Source: Prochlorococcus marinus subsp. marinus str. CCMP1375
GTDB taxonomy: Bacteria > Cyanobacteriota > Cyanobacteriia > PCC-6307 > Cyanobiaceae
Direction of reading: 5' to 3'
Assembly (NCBI RefSeq): GCF_000007925.1
Contig: NC_005042.1
Span: forward strand, 1,426,001-1,490,000
DNA: 64,000 bases
The first letter of the stretch is position 1. Every line of letters begins with the position of its first letter. The notes beneath the pieces were generated by a model, which worked only from the letters and a program-made list of their open reading frames with translations, ran no database searches and was not told where the DNA came from. This document shows positions 57,656 through 64,000 of the stretch, in pieces. The translations under genes were made by a program, and so were the position numbers.

Positions 57656-58857
57656 ACAGGAATCCCTTTAAACTTTTCGCGAAGTTCACGTAATCTTTCA
57701 ACAATTTCATCAACCCAAGGACTAAGTTGTAGTGCTTCTTTAAGATCATCTACACTTACAGTATTATCCAGATTGTCACAGTTTGCACCAGGGAACCAAT
57801 GGCTACCTCCACCTAGTAATCTATAGCGGGCTTTTGCATAGTCTTCCATACCCCAAGATATTTGAAGATTATATAACCATATCAATACAGGAATATTAAT
57901 TTCTCCTGGAGTTTGATCCCATACTGGCAAGCCTTCTCTCCATGTGGCCATCCAGTCTTCTCCTAACGAGCTATTGGCGGCATCTAGTAGACGTTTTTTA
58001 ATTCCAGGCAACACATGATGAGCTTGATCAAGTGTATCAACTGCATGAAGATGTAAAAGAAAATCTCTAATGTTAGATGCCCCAACGCTTATGGTATGAA
58101 CTCTTGCATCACTTAAGCAAAATAAATCATTAAAAACAATTGGATGAAGTGGTGAACATAGTTTTAAAAGCTTTGCTGATGGGGTATGTAAATGTCCCCC
58201 TTTGTCAGTAGGGCTAATGATAAAAACACCTAAATCGAATTTTGCTGCCGCCGCCAATGCAGGTTCATTATCTTGAAAAATAAAATACCAATGCAGATTT
58301 ATGTAGTCAAATTCATTTGTTTCAATCGCTTTAACTATTAAATCCGTAGGTCCATGCGTTGAAAAGCCAACATGTTTAATACGATCATTCCTCTGCCATC
58401 TGCGAACAACTTCTAGACATCCTCCTGGGCGAATGGTCTGATCCAAATGCTCTGGAAGATTCAAGCCATGTATTGCAAGAAGATCAATTTTTTTACATTG
58501 CAATTTTGAGTAACTCAGTTCAAGTTCTTTCTCAAACTCATTCGGGTCTTCTCTTGGTGGAATTTTTGTTTGAACAATTCTTTTAGAGTCCACAACCCTT
58601 TTCATAGCACTGCCGAGTTGCAGCTCAGAAGTCCCATAATGTCTGGCTGTTTCTATATGATGGAAACCATTTTTAGATGCAAATTTTAGAATTTCTTCTA
58701 AATTCATCTGACTATCATTTGTAACTTCTTTCATTGCGAGATCGCTCCAACTATGCTGAAAGCGCATGCCGCCTAACGACAAAACAGGGATATTCATTTC
58801 CGTTCGCCCGAATCGCCTACAAGGTAGTGAATCGCAATTATTGGAAATATTATTCAC
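57634..58857 (-). CDS. Aldo/keto reductase family protein (COG1453-like)
   Basis: This 407-aa protein has the AKR barrel opening PVLSLGGMRFQ, the ETARHYGTSELQLGSAM region with the Tyr, VQTKIPP with the Lys, and LLAIHGLNLPEH, VGFSTHGPTDLIV. The Asp of the classical tetrad region reads Glu-Thr. The C-terminal Fe-S cysteines of some COG1453 members are not seen, but a ferredoxin gene lies 15 nt upstream and could serve as its electron partner. Last gene of a four-gene operon. Confidence 0.85.
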   Translation of the reverse strand: MNNISNNCDSLPCRRFGRTEMNIPVLSLGGMRFQHSWSDLAMKEVTNDSQMNLEEILKFASKNGFHHIETARHYGTSELQLGSAMKRVVDSKRIVQTKIPPREDPNEFEKELELSYSKLQCKKIDLLAIHGLNLPEHLDQTIRPGGCLEVVRRWQRNDRIKHVGFSTHGPTDLIVKAIETNEFDYINLHWYFIFQDNEPALAAAAKFDLGVFIISPTDKGGHLHTPSAKLLKLCSPLHPIVFNDLFCLSDARVHTISVGASNIRDFLLHLHAVDTLDQAHHVLPGIKKRLLDAANSSLGEDWMATWREGLPVWDQTPGEINIPVLIWLYNLQISWGMEDYAKARYRLLGGGSHWFPGANCDNLDNTVSVDDLKEALQLSPWVDEIVERLRELREKFKGIPVQRLSDV

Positions 58858-58872
58858 TGTCCCAAATTTTAT

Positions 58873-59232
58873 TCATCTCAATGGTGGAAGTCCAAGCGGA
58901 CGAATAGTTTTGGCATTTAACTGGGAACGCAAATCATCTAAATCCTCAAATTTCACCCAATCAATGCAATTAACTGGACAAGTATCTATAGCCTCTTGTA
59001 TGACTTCGGTGCTATCACCATCTTGGCGGAATGCTCTAGCACGTCCATTGTCTGGCTCCATGGTAAAAGTATTTGTCGCAACGCAACTGCAATAAGTACA
59101 ACCTATGCATAAAGATTCATCAACCCAGACTGCCTTCTTACGAAGAATACCCCCAAGGATAGGTTCTCTCCCATTAGGCTGATTATCTTCTAGAGCTGTT
59201 ACCCTAAAAGCTATTGCAGGGTCATTGGTCAA
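58873..59232 (-). CDS. Bacterial-type Fe-S ferredoxin
   Basis: A 119-aa protein with cluster ligands in LCIGCTYCSCVATNTF (CxxCxxCxC) and CPVNCIDW near residue 88, as in cyanobacterial bacterial-type ferredoxins. N- and C-terminal extensions flank the cluster domain. It sits between ycf35 and the aldo/keto reductase gene, with 12 and 15 nt gaps, so a shared redox pathway is likely. Confidence 0.88.
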   Translation of the reverse strand: MTNDPAIAFRVTALEDNQPNGREPILGGILRKKAVWVDESLCIGCTYCSCVATNTFTMEPDNGRARAFRQDGDSTEVIQEAIDTCPVNCIDWVKFEDLDDLRSQLNAKTIRPLGLPPLR

Positions 59233-59244
59233 AAAGTTAACAAA

Positions 59245-59637
59245 TCAAGAGTCCCAACGTGTTACAACCAATTCAATAGAACCATCGATATGAGTTTTTC
59301 TTTCTGCAACCTCAAAACCTTCCTCTGCAGTTGCATCTAAAACCGTACTAAGAGCATATTGTTGAGTTAGCTTAGAAAGAAAACGGTCAAGCGGTATAGT
59401 CTGCTTCCAAAGATCTAAATCTGCTACTAGTTCATATGCTTTTGTATTTTGATTCCATCTAAAGCCTATGTCACCTCCTTCAGGCATTTTCACTGCCAAT
59501 TCTGCTCGAACAGTCTGTCCTCTATAACCTCGAACCTTCTGTTCGCCTTCTTGAGGTATATAGCCCAATTCAAGCAAGGCCTTAAGAAGAGGCTCTTTCT
59601 TTCTTAATTGAGTTTTAACAGTACTGAAATGAGACAT
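59245..59637 (-). CDS. ycf35: Ycf35/DUF1257 protein
   Basis: This 130-aa protein matches Ycf35: MSHFSTVKTQLRKKEPLLKAL, GGDIGFRWNQNTKAYELVADL, DLWKQTIPLDRFLSKLTQQY. The family is conserved in cyanobacteria and algal plastids; the function is unknown. Its ATG shares a base with the DUF2997 stop, and the ferredoxin gene follows closely. Confidence 0.9.
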   Translation of the reverse strand: MSHFSTVKTQLRKKEPLLKALLELGYIPQEGEQKVRGYRGQTVRAELAVKMPEGGDIGFRWNQNTKAYELVADLDLWKQTIPLDRFLSKLTQQYALSTVLDATAEEGFEVAERKTHIDGSIELVVTRWDS

Positions 59638-59846
59638 TAGGAGATTTTAATTTGATCTGGAAGTAATTGAGAAAGCTCTTCTGATGAAATGTAAGACTCA
59701 GAAGTTGGTTCCCTGTGTTGAACGGTGCCTAAGGCAGATTCAAGCTTTTCAGTGAGTTGAGCACAGGATTGACCTAGAACTCCTTCAACTGTCTCTTCAA
59801 CAAATCCATCTTGACGAATCCTGAATCGCAAAGTGCGTTGAGGCAT
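59637..59846 (-). CDS. DUF2997 protein
   Basis: A 69-aa protein with RTLRFRIRQDGFVEETVEGVLGQSC and a C-terminal half ending LPDQIKIS, typical of DUF2997, which usually sits beside DUF1257. The frame could open at TTG 59849; ATG 59846 (MPQRTLRF) is preferred. First gene of the DUF2997-ycf35-ferredoxin-reductase operon. Function unknown. Confidence 0.85.
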   Translation of the reverse strand: MPQRTLRFRIRQDGFVEETVEGVLGQSCAQLTEKLESALGTVQHREPTSESYISSEELSQLLPDQIKIS

Positions 59847-59932
59847 CAAAAGAAATTAAATGAATTAAATGATATACAAAAGCGAGCCAAATGGTTGTTT
59901 CAATTGATAGATGTAAACATTAAATTTAATAA

Positions 59933-60742
59933 TCAAAGTAAAAGTCCATCTTCAACCAGAGTTTTTAATCGTTTCAGAACATCAGGAGACTGAATCTGTT
60001 CCAAGGCTATTCTGGCCTCATATCTTACTGAAGGCTCTAAATCATTCAGTAAAACAAGGAAAAGGCCTTCGGTTAATTCGGATTTCAATGATTGAGGAAG
60101 ATTTCCATATAACCTTCCAAGTGACCAAATACAATTACTCCGAACTAAAGGTTCTTGATCAATTCTCAAACTAAGAAGCAATTCTAATACTACTTTTTTA
60201 GCTTTCTCAATAGAGCTGGAGCCTACTTCTGCAAGAGAACTCGCAGCCCATAATCTTACCGCCGCAACATCAGTATGTAACGATCTAAGCAATGGTTCCA
60301 TTACTGGGGAGTTTGAATAATTGCCTAAACTCCATGCAGCAGCCTTGCGCACATAAGCATTACTATCATTTTCTAGCAACTGAAGCAACGTATCTACTGC
60401 AAGAGGCGAAGGGTTCCTTCCCAATGCATAAACAGCACTCATTCTCTCTACAGGGCAAGGCTCAGCCAACAAAGGAATTAATAAATCTATAGATCTGGGA
60501 TCTCTATGCTCACAAAACACTCTCAAACCTTGTAATCGCTCTTCATGGCCTTGTTGCAGCCAATTTAATCCCAATTGACATTCATTTGAAACTTTAGTTT
60601 CATCTGAATCAAATGCTTCAATATCGATTTCATCTAATGGATCCCCTTGAACTTCTGCCGCCAACTCCTTTGCAAGAATATCCGGATCTATCGCAAGACT
60701 TCTTAGTCCTTCATCTGCTGAATTGAGGCGATCTTCTTTCAT
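59933..60742 (-). CDS. HEAT-repeat protein
   Basis: This 269-aa protein has a long acidic N-terminal region (to about 65) followed by five or so HEAT repeats, each with the AxWSLG or AVYALG pattern (MSAVYALGRNPSPLAVDTLL, AAAWSLGNY, AASSLAEVG, CIWSLGRLYG, ARIALEQI). Such proteins are scaffolds, some related to phycobilin lyases; no catalytic claim is made. The frame is open to 60820, but that extension overlaps a separate small gene, so ATG 60742 (MKEDRLNSADEG) is chosen. Confidence 0.8.
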   Translation of the reverse strand: MKEDRLNSADEGLRSLAIDPDILAKELAAEVQGDPLDEIDIEAFDSDETKVSNECQLGLNWLQQGHEERLQGLRVFCEHRDPRSIDLLIPLLAEPCPVERMSAVYALGRNPSPLAVDTLLQLLENDSNAYVRKAAAWSLGNYSNSPVMEPLLRSLHTDVAAVRLWAASSLAEVGSSSIEKAKKVVLELLLSLRIDQEPLVRSNCIWSLGRLYGNLPQSLKSELTEGLFLVLLNDLEPSVRYEARIALEQIQSPDVLKRLKTLVEDGLLL

Positions 60743-60780
60743 ACTAAAGATATTAACCAGAGTAAGTAATTTCTGATTTA

Positions 60781-60936
60781 TCAAAGGGGCGCAGGCGCCA
60801 ACATATCCCCTGGGAGCCAAATACGAGCAGTAACTGCCAATAACGCGAGACCAAAGAGAGTCACTATAATTAAAGGCAAAATTGTTGTTCTTAGGAAGCT
60901 CAAGAGGAAGAACCTGTTGGAATCATTTTGCTTCAA
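60781..60936 (-). CDS. Small single-pass membrane protein, 51 aa
   Basis: A frame beginning at TTG 60936 encodes KQNDSNRFFLLSFLRTT, a clear hydrophobic helix (ILPLIIVTLFGLALLAVTA) and the end RIWLPGDMLAPAPL. The polar-helix-polar layout looks functional. It ends 38 nt before the chosen start of the HEAT gene and begins 18 nt after the symporter stop, on the same strand. No ATG is available; the start is therefore less certain. Function unknown. Confidence 0.6.
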   Translation of the reverse strand: MKQNDSNRFFLLSFLRTTILPLIIVTLFGLALLAVTARIWLPGDMLAPAPL

Positions 60937-60954
60937 ATTCTCAAAAATTAAACC

Positions 60955-62718
60955 TTAACGCAATGAAAAAACGCTACTTAAAGATTTCCTTTTCATTGTA
61001 AAAAGACAAAAAACTGCTATCACCAAGCTTATCCAACCACCTCTTTCCTGATGAAATAAAAAAGCTCCACTTGCAAAAAGCATTCCAAAAAGCAAGCCCA
61101 CACTAAGTAAAAAACGAAAAATCAATTCCTTCAAAGAATCCACAGGGACAATCTCAAAACGTTTTCTCAAACGTGCCCACCCTGGGCCTGGAGGCCTTAC
61201 AAGACGAACAAATTTTTCCAACACTTCATCAGACTCCGGTGGCGTTAATGCTAAAGCAATCAACCAGACTATTGCAGTAAGAATTGTTGTTACCATGAGT
61301 TTAATTCCATAATCTTCAATCCGGAAAATTGGAACTACTGATGTTGTAAAGCCAATAAAAAAACCACAAATCATAGCCGCTAACTCTGATATTGCATTAA
61401 TTCTCCACCAAAACCATCGCAAAACGAGTACAACACCTGGACCAGTCCCTATCGCTATAACAAGGCGAAATATTGATCCAATGCTGTCACTAATCAATGC
61501 AGTAATAATTCCCACAACTAAAAGTAATAAACATGTAATTTGACCCATGAGAATCAATTCTTTCTGACTTGCCTCAGGTCTTATGAATCTTTTATACAGG
61601 TCATGAGTTAAGTAACTAGCTCCCCAATTCAAAGAGGTACTTACTGTGCTCATGAATGCCGCGACCAGAGAGACTATAACGATCCCTAATACAACTGGTG
61701 GTAGATATTCAATTGCAAGGGTTGGATAACTAAGCTCCCAATCTTGCTGGGAAGGTAACAAAACCAATGCTGAAAGTCCAACAACAATCCACAACCAACT
61801 ACGCAAAAGGTAATTAACACACAGGAATACCCATCCTGCCAATGTCGCCTGCTGCTCATCTTTTGTTGCTAGCAAGCGCTGAATAAATTCCCCCCCACCA
61901 TCACTCCTTCTGAAACTCCACCACTGAAGAGATAAAAATGCAATAAAAGTAGCAGCACTTATACCAGCTTTACCAATCCATTGAAATCCATCTTGAGTCC
62001 ATGTCCATGGGAAAATCGACAACAGTTCCGGTCTGTCTAATGCTTCTAATCCAGCAATCATTTGAGACATTCCACCTGAAGCATTGATGACCGTAAAAGC
62101 AAGAACAAAAGCACCTACCAGTGCCAATAGCAACTGAACAAAATCGTTTACAACAACTGCCCATAATCCACCTACTGCTGTATATACAAGCATGAAGAAA
62201 GCGACAATCAAAAGAAGCAAGAATGTATCAGTCACAGATCCAATTACACGATGTCCATCGACCATTCCAAGAGCTTCTGCAACCTTTCTCATTGCTAGAA
62301 AAGCATATCCAATACCAATACAATTAATAGGGACAGAAAGCAAAAAAGCCTTAATTCCTCTTAACCAAGCAGCAGCAGACCCCCCATAACGCAATTCAGT
62401 AAAAGCAGCATCAGTCAAAACACCGCTACGTCTCCACATAGGTGCAAAAACAACTGTCATAGCAACATGAGCCAATCCAAAACTCCACCACTCCCAATTT
62501 CCAGCAAGCCCTCTAGTCCCAACTAAACCAGCAACATATAGAGGTGTATCGATTGAAAAAGTTGTTGCAGCCATTGAAGCTCCAGCAAGCCATCCTGTTA
62601 ATTTGCGGCCAGCAATAAAGTAATCATCTTCACTATTATTTCTACGAGATAGAACAAGACCTAAGAAAAGTGAAAGCATCAAATAAAAGCTCAAAACCAT
62701 CCAGTCTATTAATGCCAT
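60955..62718 (-). CDS. Sodium:solute symporter (SSS family)
   Basis: A 587-aa membrane protein with about 13-14 hydrophobic helices. Family features are SEDDYFIAGRKLTGWLAGASM at the start, TTFSIDTPLYVAGL, the AVVVNDFVQLLLALVGAF segment and SLVAAFMSTVSTSLNWGASYLTHDLY, which carries Na+-site Ser/Thr residues. The substrate (sugar, amino acid or other) cannot be told. It lies upstream of the 51-aa protein and HEAT genes, all reverse. Confidence 0.9.
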   Translation of the reverse strand: MALIDWMVLSFYLMLSLFLGLVLSRRNNSEDDYFIAGRKLTGWLAGASMAATTFSIDTPLYVAGLVGTRGLAGNWEWWSFGLAHVAMTVVFAPMWRRSGVLTDAAFTELRYGGSAAAWLRGIKAFLLSVPINCIGIGYAFLAMRKVAEALGMVDGHRVIGSVTDTFLLLLIVAFFMLVYTAVGGLWAVVVNDFVQLLLALVGAFVLAFTVINASGGMSQMIAGLEALDRPELLSIFPWTWTQDGFQWIGKAGISAATFIAFLSLQWWSFRRSDGGGEFIQRLLATKDEQQATLAGWVFLCVNYLLRSWLWIVVGLSALVLLPSQQDWELSYPTLAIEYLPPVVLGIVIVSLVAAFMSTVSTSLNWGASYLTHDLYKRFIRPEASQKELILMGQITCLLLLVVGIITALISDSIGSIFRLVIAIGTGPGVVLVLRWFWWRINAISELAAMICGFFIGFTTSVVPIFRIEDYGIKLMVTTILTAIVWLIALALTPPESDEVLEKFVRLVRPPGPGWARLRKRFEIVPVDSLKELIFRFLLSVGLLFGMLFASGAFLFHQERGGWISLVIAVFCLFTMKRKSLSSVFSLR

Positions 62719-62768
62719 GAAGTGTTTGATTTTTGTTGATAGTTCTATTTAAACGTTTTCTGACGATT

Positions 62769-63815
62769 TTACATATTCATACTTCTAAGTTGTCCACATG
62801 CAGCATTCTTATCTAAACCTCGACTTGCACGCAAGCTAACTACGATTCCTCTTTTTTGTAATGTCTTAATAAATATATTGACACGTTGATTGCTAGGACG
62901 TTGAAAAGACTCACCATCTATGGGGTTATAGGCAATTAAATTGACATGGCTCTGAAATCCTCCAACAAGATCAGCTAACTCTTCCGCATGTTCAATATGA
63001 TCATTCAAATGACCTAAGAGAATATATTCAAAGCTGACTCTCCGACCTGTTAGATCTAAATAGTGACGACAGTCTTCTAATAAAAGTTTTATAGGATAAT
63101 TTTGTGCTGAAGGAATCAATGACTCACGTAATTTTTGATTTGGGGCATGCAAACTTAATGCAAGTGTAAATTGAACACTCCCTAGGAATTGAAGCGCAAG
63201 CTCTGCAAGTTGAGGCAAAGTATTCTTTACCCCCACAGTGCTAACAGTTATTCGACGTTGTCCAATACCTAAATCTTTATTTAAACAACAAATAGATGAT
63301 AGTACTTCTTCAATATTCAAAAGTGGCTCACCCATTCCCATGAACACAACATTGGAAGGGCTTCTATTAAAGGCTTTTTTTACCGCAAAAACTTGCGCTA
63401 CAATTTCATTGACTTTCAATGATCGCTTAAGGCCATCTTTACCAGTTGCACAGAATTGACATCCCATTGGGCAGCCAATCTGGCTAGAGACACAAATCGT
63501 CAATCGATTCCCTGAAGGAATCCCCACTGTCTCAATAATCTCACCATCGCCTGTAGATAATAATAATTTAATAGTTCTATCACCAGCTATAAATCTATTT
63601 ACTTCTACAAGTCCTCCAACCGATATACCTTTTTGAATTAAAGAATTTCGCCAAGCCTTGGGCAAAACAGTTATATCATCAAGATTATCTACTCCCTTTT
63701 GATATAGCCATTGATGTAATTGCCGTCCTCTATACAAAGACTCACCATGATCTAAAGCCAACCTTTCGAGCTGACTAAGATCTAGACCAAGTAACTGAAT
63801 CTTATGACTTTCCAA
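62769..63815 (-). CDS. rlmN: 23S rRNA/tRNA (adenine-C2)-methyltransferase RlmN
   Basis: This 348-aa radical-SAM enzyme has the cluster motif [11 protein letters not shown] (CxxxCxxC), GMGEPLLN, the [14 protein letters not shown] block and the catalytic Cys in [12 protein letters not shown]. It methylates A2503 of 23S rRNA. A small Hli gene lies 11 nt upstream on the same strand. Confidence 0.96.
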   Translation of the reverse strand: MESHKIQLLGLDLSQLERLALDHGESLYRGRQLHQWLYQKGVDNLDDITVLPKAWRNSLIQKGISVGGLVEVNRFIAGDRTIKLLLSTGDGEIIETVGIPSGNRLTICVSSQIGCPMGCQFCATGKDGLKRSLKVNEIVAQVFAVKKAFNRSPSNVVFMGMGEPLLNIEEVLSSICCLNKDLGIGQRRITVSTVGVKNTLPQLAELALQFLGSVQFTLALSLHAPNQKLRESLIPSAQNYPIKLLLEDCRHYLDLTGRRVSFEYILLGHLNDHIEHAEELADLVGGFQSHVNLIAYNPIDGESFQRPSNQRVNIFIKTLQKRGIVVSLRASRGLDKNAACGQLRSMNM

Positions 63816-63826
63816 TATGTCAAAAA

Positions 63827-64000
<174 letters not shown>

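Overview
The window is chromosomal DNA of a marine picocyanobacterium, most likely a low-light-adapted Prochlorococcus. The case rests on AT-rich DNA, very short intergenic spacers, the cyanobacterial split ATP synthase operons (eight genes on one strand, beta-epsilon on the other), a cyanobacterial type RpoZ, PSRP-3/Ycf65, Ycf35, Hli and PII proteins, a BioK-type pimeloyl esterase, and the ptrA-pstS-arsJ-gap-arsR phosphate/arsenate genes. The species call is from memory of gene content, not from a search.

Layout. 1-1.1 kb is gene-poor and holds small ORFs, plus a segment bounded by an exact 18-bp inverted repeat (79-96 and 643-660). 1.1-3.4 kb encodes a COG0523-like P-loop protein and two metallophosphoesterase-like proteins that have lost metal ligands. 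3.7-4.9 kb is a class C beta-lactamase-like serine hydrolase. 4.9-13.4 kb is accessory DNA with an unusual build: three broken copies of the 5' end of an EVE-domain gene lie in the same orientation as the intact EVE gene at 12.9 kb. They divide the DNA into cassettes: small unknown genes; the phosphate/arsenate set; and folE with an hsdM remnant. Four exact ATCAA-N6-TTGAT palindromes sit in front of ptrA, pstS and the arsR/gap divergent promoter, which suggests that one ArsR controls the whole phosphate/arsenate cassette.

13.4-64 kb is core genome. It contains DUF2811, DUF1818-rpoZ, an Hsp70-like protein, pyrR, gpmI-secG, groESL (with a match to the cyanobacterial K-box), atpD-atpC, PSRP-3, a HAD hydrolase and pepP. 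Next come a translationally coupled run CNNM-GTPase-nadD-nadE-ald and the atpI-B-E-G'-F-H-A-G operon with two small conserved genes behind it. After these lie ftsW, ccdA-ccs1 (cytochrome c maturation), queF, glnB, tlyA, purB, fumC, a Ski2-type helicase, the biotin genes bioF-bioK-bioC-bioD and bioA, dnaJ-like/DUF3143 and rsmG. The window closes with a DUF2997-ycf35-ferredoxin-aldo/keto reductase operon, a HEAT protein, a 51-aa membrane protein, a sodium/solute symporter, rlmN and a small Hli gene.

How the genes work together. ATP synthase, NAD synthesis (nadD, nadE), biotin synthesis and cytochrome c assembly form complete or nearly complete sets here. The arsenate route is inferred to be: GAPDH makes 1-arseno-3-phosphoglycerate, ArsJ exports it, ArsR senses arsenite, and PstS supplies high-affinity phosphate. 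I saw no tRNA, rRNA, CRISPR array, transposase or integrase gene in the window.
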